Positions 48,800 to 60,060 of a stretch of 64,000 nt of DNA are shown here, piece after piece. How positions within the stretch are numbered: the first letter of the stretch is position 1; every line of letters begins with the position of its first letter. The notes under the pieces were generated by a model. That model worked only from the letters and a program-made list of their open reading frames with translations. It made no database searches and was not told the origin of the DNA. This stretch comes from Polydactylus sextarius (Eukaryota > Chordata > Actinopteri > Polynemidae). A program made the position numbers and the translations under genes. The stretch lies in the NCBI GenBank assembly GCA_016801845.1, contig CM028926.1, positions 11,259,501 through 11,323,500 on the forward strand, read 5' to 3'.

Positions 48800-50110
48800 T
48801 TCATAGTTCATAGATAGATGATAGATTAATACTTTATTAATCCAAAAGGGAAATTAAGGCATCCAGTATCTTATAAACAAACACAAGATATTATTATTAT
48901 AAATGTCACAAACAGAAGACAGTGACTAAAAAGAGGTGAAGATAAAAAATTAAATATAAAGTAAATATAAACAGGGCAAAAATTACTAGTAGCACAGTGT
49001 GTGTGAGAGAGATACAAGATGAACAAGGATAAATACAAGAAAAAACACTTCTCAAGTACATAAACAAAGAAAATGTCTGCTAAGGTCATCAGGGTCCAGA
49101 TCAGGCTTCTTTAAGATCAGAGTGATGGAAACAGTTTTGAAACCAGAGGGAACGACACCAGATGCTAGGGAGGAGTTTATTATGTTGCTGATGAAAGGGC
49201 AAAGGACAGAGAGGCAGGTCTTCACCAGTGGAGTTGCCATGGGCTCCAGCAAACATGTGGAAGCTTTGGGCTTTGATATCAGACCACAGACTTGGCTGAC
49301 ATTCACTGGAGCAAAGGAGGAAAAAGAGCATTTGGGGTGAAGAAGGAGGCCACCCAGTACCAGGGCCACACTGGGAGGACAGGGGGGAGGAGCTTGGAGT
49401 TGTCTGTGAATGGTGTCGACCTTAGCCTGGAAAAAGTTGAGCAACTTGAAGCAGAGGTCAAGGGTGTCAGTGGTGGGGAGAGTGTCCGGTGGTGGGTGAA
49501 GCAGGTGGTTGATGGTGGAGAACAATGTCCTAGGGTGGTTTTGCTGTGAACCGATGAGGGTGGAGTAGTATTCGGTCTTGGTCTTGGAGAGCTCCTCTAT
49601 GTAGGATGCTACATGGTTCTCGAAGGCCAAAGTGTGACCTCTGGTGTGGGTGGGGTCCTGGACGTGTTGAGTGAAGTTGTGGCAGTCCAGTAGAGAGAGG
49701 AAGTCAGCATCAAGGCTGCAGCTGGAGGAATCAACATGGATGTTTAATCACCAAGCAGGAGAGTGGATGGAAACTTAGAGCACAGAGAGGTCAGAAGCTC
49801 TGTGAGCTCAGACAAAAAAGATGGTGGAGGCCTTGGGTGGGGGGTGGAGGGGGCTGATGAGGACAACCAGGAGTCCAGGAGGTCCAGGGAGCGATGATGT
49901 ATTACACTCAAACGATGTTATAACAGGAGCAGGGATTTCCTTGACCTGAATGTCATCTCGGTGTATGACCGCCAGTCCACCATCACGGACAACAGAACAG
50001 GTTTCTAGAGATACACTTGACCAGGGGGAGTGGCTTGGTTGAGAGTAACCCATTATCCCATTTCAATGGCCGGTGGTCTTCAGGTTTAACATCAGGTGTT
50101 CTGCTCCTTC
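48800..50110 (-). mobile_element. LINE fragment (endonuclease and N-terminal reverse transcriptase), broken
   Basis: Minus-strand frames resemble a non-LTR retrotransposon of the L2/CR1 kind. An endonuclease piece (GGLAVIHRDDI, SFECN) is at 50053-49808. The approach to the reverse transcriptase (IINSSLASGVVPSGFK, LKKPDLDPDDL) is at 49630-49052. Frame breaks are present and the catalytic half is missing. A TAGA-rich tail next to AATACTTTATTAATCC near 48820-48865 may be the 3' end. Confidence 0.75.
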
Positions 50111-50769
50111 TGGCCCTAGTTTGTTTGCATCACTGCGATTAATTGTTTGGAAGGCATCCTTAATGTTTCCCTTTTGTTCCCGACGCTAGACTCCCCTCGT
50201 GTGTCTCAAGTCTCCTGTATCATGACGGTTTCATCGGCCTCTCCTGTTCCTGCAATATAACTTTCTCCTGCAGCATCACCTCCATTTCCCTGCATCACAG
50301 CAGTATCATCAGCTATATGATCTGTTCTGTGGGAAGAAACAGACCATATACGTTTTTATTAAATTATGTTTAGGATGAATGTATAGGATGAATCTATATT
50401 TATTGTGTTACATGAATGTTGTTGAATTTGTAAATGTATGTGAACATTAATTATAAACAGGATGAAAGTTTATCTTAAAACTAGTTTCTGTTTATTTACA
50501 CTTCCATTTATTAGTTTACATCAGACGTGTTGATTCAGTGTGTTCTTGTAATTCTGTTCATATTCCAGTTTGTTTTTCATTCAAAATGTACAGGTGGTTA
50601 CAACAGTGTGGTTGAGGTGAAAAGAGAAAAGAGATAAGAAGGAGGAAATGGAGGGAGGAGGGTGGAGGAGAGGGGGAGAAAGAAGAGAGGGAGACCAGGA
50701 AGAGACATTTTATACTGTTACAATCAACTTTGTTGAAACCTTTGATTGTTTTTAAAGTTATTTCTGGTC

Positions 50770-50925
50770 ATTTTTACCTTTATTGACAGGGACAGTGAAG
50801 ACTGACAGGAAACAGAAGAGGACAGCGGGGGAACGACACGCAGCAAAGTTGGTCTCGGTCGGGACTCGAACCGTTGAACGCTGCAAAGAGAAGGCACCAA
50901 CGCGGGGCGCCACAAAATGTTTGAT
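50770..50925 (-). mobile_element. SINE-like element, copy 1
   Basis: Read on the minus strand it carries a pol III B-box-like GGTTCGAGTCC (complement of 50862-50872). It ends in an AATAAAGGTAAAA tail of the kind seen on fish tRNA-derived SINEs. The same copy is at 62400-62560. Family name not assigned. Confidence 0.6.
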
Positions 50926-51060
50926 TGTGAACAAAAGAGAAGAAAAGAAGAGACAGTCATGTTGATATGAACATTAGAGAAACACATCATGGAGCTGAAA
51001 TATGATCCTGGTTCATAATGTGGACTCACTCACGTCAGAGGACACGTTCAACAGCACATG

Positions 51061-51144
51061 GGTTTTTGTATTAGTGATTTTCACTGTGTGATAGATCAGG
51101 AGGGTACTACTTCGATCCCTTTGGCCCTGAACTGTTTGTAACAG
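51061..51144 (+). CDS. trgj: T-cell receptor J segment 1 with 12-type RSS
   Basis: Nonamer GGTTTTTGT at 51061-51069, an exact 12-base spacer, heptamer CACTGTG at 51082-51088, then the J coding region 51089-51144 and a GTAAGA donor. The open frame reads DRSGGYYFDPFGPELFVT. The usual FGxG is FGPE here. Compared with the second J it lacks six bases coding for Gly-Thr region residues. The frame continues into the C exon at 53533 (phase 1). Confidence 0.9.
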
Positions 51145-52161
51145 GTAAGAACAAACATTTATTTTCCTTCACTCGTTTTATTGAAGACGTTGAAAATGTG
51201 TTTTAAGTGAGTTTCTGCTCAAGGTTGAAAATGTCAGATGTTTTATTTGTCACTAGTTGTACAGAGTACAGCAGTAGTGACATGACATTTCAACTCTCCT
51301 GACTGTGTAAAAAAGAGAACAGTAAAGACTCTATCAGAAGATAAATAGGATCAAAACTATTATAAAAAGACTTTTACCTGAAAACCTAAAGACTGGAACA
51401 ATAAAAAAGACAAGGAAGCAGTTATTTACATAAAAATCAATGAAACATTAGAAATGACAAATATTTATAAGAGAAGAATATGTGAATATATGATGAGTGT
51501 AGGTTAAATATAATGACCAGACTGACATGTACATTTTCTATGTATATAACATATCATACATGATGATATATACAGATCTATACCACCATAGTATATATTA
51601 CACTGACTGACAGTAAATCTGTTTTATATGAGGTTAAAACTGTACATGTGATGAATGTCACCGCTCTTTATATGATGGTGAATGTGTCTGTTTGTGTTGG
51701 ACATATTAACAATAATGTGAAATATATCTGGAATCGTTAGAAGAAAAATAAGTTCTATATTGTCTTTATTCTATTTGTTTTCTGATAATAACTGTTCTGT
51801 AAATATTTCTTCAACCAAAACACGTCTTTAGTTTAATGTAGAGTTGATTCAAAATAGTGTGAGTGTAAATGTTTGAATCCTCAGATTATGATCAATATAT
51901 AATATATTTATCTGACACAAAATGTCAATGAGCATCAGCCACAGACCAGTTGTTAATGTTGACATGGAGTAATTCTACCTATACCTGTGTAGGTATAAGA
52001 AAACACACAAACACCTTCACACGTCTTTGGCTGTAAATATATATATAACTATAACCTAAATATATCACGGTAAATGTGTTTGTGTTTTCTATGAGGAATA
52101 AAACCCTGTAATGTTATTGATGTTGTGAAATATGCAGTTAACACTGTATATATCTCATGAC

Positions 52162-53150
52162 TGGGGATGCACCGATTGACGGTTTTCACGTGATGGTCCG
52201 TGACCGGCGACCGGTCGCTGGCTCTAAAACGTGATGATTTTATGTGGCTCAAATGCACTCGTGCACCACACGATCAATATCTCACAGCGGTTCACGTGCA
52301 CACACATGTACAAGTGGCACAGATTAAGCTCCAACATGTCAGCGCTATGGAAACTCTTCAGCGTGTCTGAAGAAGACGACAAGTTTACAAACACGCAACA
52401 CCCTGCGAGGCCAAAGTAGGACGTGGAGGGACGACACCAAAACTGTCGCTACCGGTCTGATTAGAGTTCGATCAACTTGGAAACATATTCACTGATTGGA
52501 AACTCCCGGGTCAATAAGTCACAAGTCAAACGTTACAAAAACACCAAGGACACCAAGGTCTTTCTAACTGCGCTAAGGTAGACCGTGAGCTACAAGCCCG
52601 TTTTCATCCAAACCAGCCGTCCTCTGCCTTGTAGGAGTCACATTGGTCCGTTAGCAGTCGGCTGAGAGACGAGTGCTCAGGGACCGTCTACAAAGTGACG
52701 CACCAAAGAGAGATACGGCCAAAATATTTAATCACCGTTCTCTGATACGCTGGAGTGTTATGTCCAGATGAACCACTGAAAATAGTTTTAGTGTTTTTAG
52801 TTGGATATTGAACGTGAAAAGAAGAAAGTGGTTGTTCTGTAACACTGCACTGTTTAAATGTGTGTGAATTATTATGTTTTAATACCACACCTGAAGTTAG
52901 ATTTGGACAAAGAACAAAACCCGTTTGTTGTTTCTTTGTTTGAGATGTTCGAGTTTTCCACCGTTGAAAATCTGCTTCTATTTCTATGTTAAAATGTTGT
53001 ATTAAAGAAAAGATCATCAGAAAATAAATCTTTGTGTGAGCTGTAAAGTAGTTAGAACAAATGAAACGGGAATCGGCCAAAATCGCTATCGTCAGGTCAA
53101 AGTATGAAAAATCAGAACGGGCCCAGAAAATGACAATCGGTGCATCTCTA
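52162..53150. mobile_element. non-autonomous hAT-like DNA transposon, copy 1
   Basis: About 990 bases bounded by inverted ends sharing GATGCACCGATTG (left 52162 onward, right up to 53150). Flanking 8-base direct repeats are CTCATGAC and CTTATGAC, 7 of 8 identical, as expected for hAT. A short frame at 52336-52419 (SALWKLFSVSEEDDKF) resembles the N-terminal BED-type region of hAT transposases. No full transposase is present. Confidence 0.78.
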
Positions 53151-53532
53151 CTTATGACTGTCATGGTATTTAAATAACGCTAAATATGTCTTTTCATGAC
53201 AACCGTGTTGTCAACATACTGTAAATATACTAATATAATATGATGACGACACGTGTGATTTCTAAAAGTTCAATATGAATGTAAAGAATTGAAACACTGT
53301 GTCCGTCTTTGACTTTGTGTAACTTGATGTTTCTCTGATGATGAACATAATATAGAACCATGATATGTAGCACAGTAAATATATGTGAAGGTGAATCCAG
53401 TATATGTGTGAACTTTGTGCTGTATTGATGAGTAGTTTAGTGATCAGAGTCCATGTAGTTTCCAGGATCAGACTGAATGCAGTGCAGTGCTGGAAGCTGC
53501 TGTTGACTGTGTGAATGTGTGTGTGTGTCAAG

Positions 53533-54378
53533 CTTCAGATGAGCAGGTAGTGAAGCCCAGGGTGAGTGTGTACCCAGCAGCATCCAGAGCCCCCCGGGAG
53601 GAGAAGAGCTCCCTGCTGTGTCTGGCCTCAGGCATGTTTCCTCCTCGGGTCCAGTTCTCCTGGAAAAGACAGAAGAAGGACGGTTCTCTGGAGGAGGTGA
53701 CCCCTAAAGACGTAGAGCAGCTGGAGATCAGAGTGTGGGGACGCGCCGCCTCCATCTTGGTGATCAGTCAGACAGAGGACAGCACGTATAGATACCGCTG
53801 CTGCGTCAACCACGAGGGGGGGAAGAGTGGAGGCCCAGACAGATCACGGTAACGACGGCTCGGTGACTGTGTTGAGCAGTGATCGGGCTTCATGTGGAGA
53901 CGCTGTCAAAGACAGCAGAGCAGCAGACCGCTGACGTTTCTCAGTGCAACTCCAAACATTTGACTCCTTTTGTGTTTCAGAGGTTCCAGCTCCAGCAGCC
54001 TCCTGTCCTCCAGAGAGAAATCCACCAGCCCGGCAGCTCTGCAGCAAGCTGACTGTAAGATCACCTGCTGCCTCTCTGCACGGACAGCTCCAATGTTGTG
54101 CTGCAGTTAGGCTCATATCAGTGTGTTCACTGTGTGCTCATCACTGAACCATTTCAACATACACTTCAGCTTCATGTGGAGACGCTGTCAAAGACAGCAG
54201 AGCAGCAGACCGCTGACTGATTTCTGTTTGAATCCTTTTCTGTTGCAGTGCTTCCCTGGATCCTCTCCAGCCTCAGTGCAGGGTGAAGCTGCTCTGTCTG
54301 CTCTACACAGTGCTGATAGTGAAGAGTCTGGTGTACTGCTGTGGACTCTCTCTGCTGATGAGCCTCACAAACAAGTGA
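53533..54378 (+). CDS. trgc: T-cell receptor constant region (gamma-like), possibly frame-broken
   Basis: Exon 1 (53533-53848) encodes an Ig C1-type domain: SVYPAASRAP, SLLCLASGMFPP, FSWKRQ, and second Cys in YRYRCCVNHEGG. Exon 2 (53981-54054) is a short hinge-like piece (PAPAASCPPERNPPA). Exon 3, ending at TGA 54376-54378, encodes the membrane anchor with the TCR-type intramembrane lysine (VLIVKSLVYCCGLSLLM). KSLVY resembles the KSVVY of mammalian gamma chains, so I favour gamma. As written, a seven-G run at 53816-53822 puts the end of exon 1 one base out of register with exons 2-3. Exon 3 acceptors exist at 54249 and 54271; the second keeps the membrane frame if one G is absent. The gene may be damaged, or the run may be misread. 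Confidence 0.8.
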
Positions 54379-54785
54379 GCGTCCTCCAACTGCTCACGTG
54401 CCGCCGACCGACCGAACCGACCGACCGACCGACCGTTTTGTGCTCGCCTGTTCTCACCGTCGCATCTCGTGGCTTCGTCTCATTGATGTCAAATGTCTCT
54501 TTTTATCCACAGCTTAGATACAGTCAGCCTGAAGATGATCAATACATGTATCACACACACACATTTACAGTTACTCAGTTTAAATTCTGCGCTATAGTGT
54601 TGTTTTAATGCTCCGTATCCACTTTGAATTGTGACGTGTATATTGATAGAAAATGAAGCTGAATCATTAGCGTCTGGTTTCCAGACATTTTTCTCTTCTC
54701 GTCTTTCTGTTTAACACATTGTGCAGAGTGTGGCCTGTTTGGATTGAAATGTGATTTGAGAAAATAAACTCATCAGAAACAGAAA
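54379..54785 (+). other. TCR constant region 3' UTR
   Basis: Follows the membrane exon. It has a (CCGA)n tract at about 54401-54435 and an AATAAA signal at 54763-54768. Confidence 0.55.
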
Positions 54786-56273
54786 ATGGACTCCATTGAT
54801 CAGATATATCCACACCTACAAACTCCACATAAAAACTCCTCCGAGGCTGAGACCTCCAGGTGGGTGGTCTCTGTGTGTCGCTGGGCTCAGTTTAACTCTG
54901 TGTGGGGGGCACTAAGAGACAAACCACAGAGAGGGAGGAGGCTTCGTGAGTGTGAACAGCAGCAGATATGAATCTGTTCTCTGTGGTTATTAGGACTCAC
55001 AACAAACTGTTGACAGAGAGGCAGCACTTCCTTTCCTGCAGCAGACGAGCTGTGTGTCTTTCTGCTCTGCAGCCTCCACACCGTTAGCTGTGACTTTTCA
55101 CTTTAATAACACAATGACAGTTACAACCATCCACTCTGGTTAAACAACTGTTCCAGGAAGCATCTGTGTTTTACTGTGTGAGAGAAACAGCTCAAATCCT
55201 CGACTCAGAGCTGAGAAATGAACTGTGAGCAAATAAACAGACGTTAAGCTCCTGTAGAATGAGACTGTTGAGTTTGTGAGTGAGCTGCTGGTGGACATAA
55301 GAAGAATCAATAATAGATGAGTCCTACACAGAAAAACACTGATTCAAAGAAACATTCAAAACTTTCTTCTAAGATCCAACTGATACATTTCTATACATAT
55401 CTGCCATATTTACACCACAACAGAAACATCACGCATACATGAAACATCATCTTGGTTGTTTCTGTCGTGGACAAATATACATCTGTCAGTGTGAACACAC
55501 TTTATTTTCCTGGAGATTCACTTGGACTCATAATTAGTCGGATGAAGTTTTTGCCTGCAGAGACTTTAAATTGACACCATGAGGTGATTTTCAACAGCGA
55601 CTCCTCCACTGCAACATTGACTAAAAGTAGATTGTACTTATGGTTGATCAGAGCAACAAAACACAAACCACACAGAGACAGAAACACAAACCGCTGAGAC
55701 AAACAAGTCACACGTTGTTGTTGTTCTCTTCCTGAAGCAGAACTAGAGCGGCCATGTTGCTTCACCTCAGGTCTCATTATTTCAGTAGGTCACAGCTGAT
55801 CAAAGTAAAAACCTGTTGTCAGAGGAGTCTGTACATCTCAATCAGTGCCACGTGTTCGTTGGTTCACCTCATTAAACCGCTGACCCACTGACCTCTGGAC
55901 AGTTACAGCTTCAGTTGTTAATGATGATCCATCATTAAATGACCCTATATACATTTATTTGTCAGCGATGACGCTGGATTTCCACAGGTTTTTACTGAAT
56001 CTTCAGACAACATTTTAATCGGTGTGAAAAGACTCCCTGACACGTGACATGTTTCCTGGTCATTCTTTGCGTGGCTCCCTCGTGTGGCCCCAGTGATGTA
56101 TTGACCTTACGTGGCACCTTGGTGTGCAGGGCTGAACCTGCCACCTGACCACGCCCAGTCTACCTGCTGGGAAACCCTGTAGCTCTGGGGCAGGGGCTCA
56201 GGGTCCAGCATCAGTTGGTGTCTCACTGGACCAGATCCTGGTCTGTTGGACTCACTGACTGGTACAGGACTCT
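54786..56273. other. region between the two TCR cassettes
   Basis: No gene is seen. A cluster of RUNX-type words (AACCACA 54922-54928, TGTGGTT 54982-54988), an E-box-like CAGGTGG near 54857 and an ETS-like ACTTCCTTTCC near 55026 makes 54850-55040 a possible lymphoid enhancer. The rest is unique DNA. Confidence 0.45.
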
Positions 56274-57091
56274 GGTCTGATTTTATAACCTTCACTTCAT
56301 GAAACGTCCACGAACCAAACGGTCCAAAACACAGAGGCTTTTACTTCCTCTTTCACAATAAAAGCCTGCTGCTGTTTCACCAGTATAAAGGTTTTAACAT
56401 GAAGCAGCAGCAGGAAGATTAACAGCCTTCAAACAGCTGACGAGGATAACGTCAGTCTGAGCCACCAGAGGGCAGCAGAGAGTCAGTTTTCTTCCTGACA
56501 GCAGCAGCACAGAGCAGATGGAGCTGATGTCACATACTGTATGTTAAAGCACATATATACATGTGGTAAATGTGTGTATTTGAATGAAGCTTCGATCCAC
56601 AGTCTTTACATTTAGCCTCACACACTGATGGCAGCCATGCTAGCTGCTGCTCTGACTATCAGGACCAGTTTGGCTTCAGGGTCCTGGTCTCTGTTGAAAA
56701 CTCTTTTTCAGCAGCAGACATTTGAAGGTTGAACACAAACAGCATGTTGGAGACTGAAGGTCTCAGTTTGACCAGTCACACACTGACAAACAGAAGCTTT
56801 TTATACTTTAATGTTGCTGCCACGAAATGATCATTTTCACTGTTCAACTCAGCAGAGTTTGTCATGTTTCTTTCCCCTTTAAAACCTCCCACTCAGCGGA
56901 AAACCACACGACAGCTTGAGCTGAGCCGTCAGTCGGCTTCTCTGTGGGCCGCGGGGGCCGACGGGAGCTTTGAGGACCCGTTAGAAACCACGTGGTCCCG
57001 GTCTGATCTGGCGGCTCGTCCTGGTTTGACCTCAGCTGCATCAGAGCGCCACTTCTCCCCAGGTTCACCAGAGGAAACACCACGGCACAAA

Positions 57092-57533
57092 ATGCTTTTC
57101 CTCCCTGCTGCTGCTCTGTGCTGTCTGTGTTCAGGTGAGTGTTTCCAGCCAATCAGGAGCCAACAAACTCAACCTTTAACAAACACTGTCACACTGACCT
57201 TCATCTGTCTGTCTGCTTCTCTACAGCGCTGATGGCAGCACAGCTGACTCAGGACCAGGTAACATTGACCAGGGGAGAAGGTCAAAGTGTCACCTTCACC
57301 TGTCAAGTGACTCAACAGTGTAGTGGTACCATATTCTGGTTCCAGAAGAAAAAGACAGAAACATTCACACAGATTCTGTATATTACTAAGAGCAGTGGTT
57401 CTGTTTATCCAAATTCCAATCATCCTCAGAAAGATGATTTCTCAGCTAAGTGTGAACAGAACATGTGTGAGTTGGAGATAAAGTCAGTTGAAATCTCTCA
57501 TTCAGCCTCCTACTACTGCGCCTGTTTAGTTTC
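57092..57533 (+). CDS. trgv: T-cell receptor V segment 2 (gamma-like), leader and V exon
   Basis: Duplicate of the V segment at 47420. The leader exon 57092-57134 and the leader intron are the same. The V exon 57227-57533 is the same length (307 bases) and in frame, with the canonical Cys, Trp and YYCAC. It differs from V1 around framework 1 (TRGEG for TRTVG), CDR1 (a codon gained and one lost), CDR2 and framework 3. It carries an additional cysteine (AKCEQNMC). The frame is open, so it looks functional. It would serve a J at 62720 and a C gene beyond the window. Confidence 0.85.
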
Positions 57534-57571
57534 CACAGTGAGAAAAGCTGCGTGAAGCCTGAACAAAAACC
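57534..57571 (+). promoter_or_regulatory. V-segment recombination signal (23-type), copy 2
   Basis: Heptamer CACAGTG at 57534-57540, the same 22-base spacer, nonamer ACAAAAACC at 57563-57571. Identical to the signal of V1. Confidence 0.93.
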
Positions 57572-58439
57572 TGAACAGATGAACAGATGTCAAACAGAGT
57601 CAGTGACAGGAAGAGAGCAGTAAACCACAGCCCAGCTTCACATATTTCACCTCCATCTCACACAGTTTGTCTTCATTTGATTTGATATTGATTCATATCT
57701 GAGCAGATATTTCAGCAGCTTTCCTGTTGTTCCACACAGTGAGGACAAAGAAGAAATACAGAAGCACAATAATAAAACAAGAAGCTCTCAGGATTAAACA
57801 GTAAAAATAAAAATAGTAAAATCTAAACAGCACAGTTGGTCTGGTCAACAGTTCATGGTTGGTGGAGAAGAACCATGAAGTGAAGCAGCAGCAGTTATAC
57901 TGAGGTAACAGTGTGACTGTACAATACTGCAGCATTTAAGGTTCATAGTGTGTGTGTGTGTGAGACAGAAACACCAGCTGACGGAGACTGAAAGATTTCG
58001 CAGAACAGTCGGAGAAGCTTAACTCAGCCTTTACTCTGCCACACAGGCTATTGTCTCTGTCTGACCTTACGGTAGTAAATCCAGGTAGATCCACGTTAGC
58101 ATGTGGATTGTTGCTAGTTAGCCACATCTCAGTAAAGTACAACGAGCTACTTTATTTCACAAGGAAAACAGGGTGGCATCGAAGGAAATGTCCCAGTCAT
58201 TGTGTTCACCAGTTTCCTAAGGGCCCCAAGAAATGACGTATTTGTGTTGTGCTCATGCACACTGGGCCACTGGGCCTGGGATGTCTCACCAAGTAGGAAG
58301 GAACTCCAGACCACCAGCTCTGCAGCCCGATAGAGCCACAGTTCCTCCAGTATGGTGTCCGTGTTAGGCCTGGCTGGCATTGTTCCTCAGTGTAGCTGCT
58401 TTCTTGAATAAACAACTTCACTGCCGCCATTTCTTTGCC

Positions 58440-60060
58440 AAAAACAGATCTGTAGGATAAATACAAGAAACAACACTTCTCAAGTATATAAACAAAAAAG
58501 TCAGAAAAATCCAAAAAAGAGTAAAAAAGTGAAAAGTGTGTGTGAGGGGGGGTGAGAGGGGGGCAGAGAGTCAAAGCACAAGGACAGAGCAGCATTATAG
58601 CTGGTGACAAGTTGGACAGGTGAGGTATCAGGGGGAACTGGGGCATGTGGGTCAGGAGCAGGTTTAACAGAGATAGTGGACTCACTGACTGGATGTCCTG
58701 GAAGGAGATGGTGCATCCAGTGCGCTGTAAGGGTGGGGGGGTGGGGAGAGGAAGGGTTGAAAAGTGTTGGAAAGATGGAAGTAAATAGCAGCAATGTTTT
58801 ACAATGAAAGCCCAGTGAAGATAAACTGAAGGAGAAGTGAGGACATGGACATGTCTCCTCAGAGGTCGGTTTAGTTGGTTAGTTGGTTTCTTTAATGTGA
58901 ACAGAATTTAAAAATCATTTCATGTTATCACAGAAGAAAAGAAAACACTGAGCAACAGATTTAAAGTGAATGGGGGAAAGGCTGTGGTGAAAAGGTGGGT
59001 TTGGTTTTGAGGGATGATTTAAAAGTGTCCAGGGTTGGGACACTGCGGACATTGGGAGGGAGGGAGGTCCAGACGGTTGGTGCAGCTGCACTGAAAGATC
59101 TATCACCGAAACTTTTCTGTTTGGTTTGAGGGATGGACACCAGGCCCATGTCTGAGGACCACAGGTTCTGGGATGAGTGTGTTTGTGGAGAAGGTCAGAC
59201 AGGTTGGGTGGAGCGAGAGCATGAAGGCATTTGTAAGTAAGGAGGAGGAGTTTATAAGATGAGGTGTTTTACCAGGAGCCAGTGTTGACAGATGAGGGTA
59301 GGAGTGATGTGCTGCCAGGACTTGGTGTGAATAAGAACCCTGGCAGGTGAGTTTTGCACATACTGAAGCCTGTCCAGGGTTTTGCTGGGAACCCCGGTGA
59401 GGACTCCATTACGGTACCTGCTGTACATTACAGTCCAACAAGAAAAAATTAAAGCATGGATCAGGGTTTCAGCAACGAGTCAGAGAGTGAGGGCTGGAGA
59501 CAGGAGATGTTCCTGAGGTGATACAAAGCGGCCCTGGTGATGAGACTGGTAGGATGAGGTGGAGTCCATGATGATGCCAAGGGTGTGTATTTGGTGGGAT
59601 GGAGTAATTGAGCAGCTGTGGATGTGGAGGAAGAGATCCCCACCTTCCAGAGCACTGGTTTGGGGCCACAACCATGAGCTCTGTTTGTTACTGTTTAGTT
59701 GGAGTAGGTTGGTTGTCATCCAGGTTTTTATGACATGAAGGCAGCTTACTAGTGAGGGTGGGGAGAGCAGAGTGGATAGTGATGCTGATGAATGTATCAT
59801 CAGCGCAGCAGTGGAAATTTAGACCGTGGTGACGTACGATCTGGCCGAGCGGTAGTAGGTAGATGGTGAAAAGGATGGGACTGAGCACGGAGCCTTGAGG
59901 GACACCGTGGTTGACTGGGGCAGGGGGAGGAAGCACTGTTTATGGTGACAAACTGAGATCGGTCTGAGAGGTAGGACTGAAACCATGTTAGGGCTGTACC
60001 AGTGATGCAGTTGTGGCAGATGGTGGTGAGAAGAAGGGAGAGTTGCTCGACAACACAACC
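58440..60060 (-). mobile_element. LINE fragment (C-terminal half of reverse transcriptase)
   Basis: Minus-strand frames hold TGTALTWFQSYLSDR, then HGVPQGSVLSPILFTIYLLP and CCADDT, a changed form of the usual YADD catalytic box. The C-terminal end lies near 59150-58961 (AAAPTVWTSLPPNVRS). Several frameshifts are present. Same L2/CR1-like kind as the fragment at 48800-50110, but the complementary half of the protein. Confidence 0.8.

Larger units (their letters stand above)
50407..53170. repeat. right block of the tandem TCR cassette, copy 1
   Basis: Matches 62040 to the window end with very few differences, so at least 2 kb of duplicated DNA. It covers the SINE-like element, the J segment and the start of the hAT-like element. 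How far the match runs past 64000 cannot be seen. Confidence 0.85.
56274..57946. repeat. left block of the tandem TCR cassette, copy 2
   Basis: Second copy of 46603-48274. Flank differences are few, for example one extra C near 56876, GTTGTTCC for GTTGGTCC near 57726, and CTGGTC for CTCGTC near 57841. Divergence is concentrated in the V exon. Confidence 0.9.

Noticed and set aside
50860..50875. A tRNA gene suggested by the B-box-like word
   Set aside because: There is no cloverleaf-forming A-box and anticodon arm at tRNA spacing. It fits a SINE-like remnant present in both cassette copies.
53533..54378. Immunoglobulin light-chain constant gene
   Set aside because: The Ig domain alone would allow it, but the linked membrane exon with an intramembrane lysine is a TCR feature.
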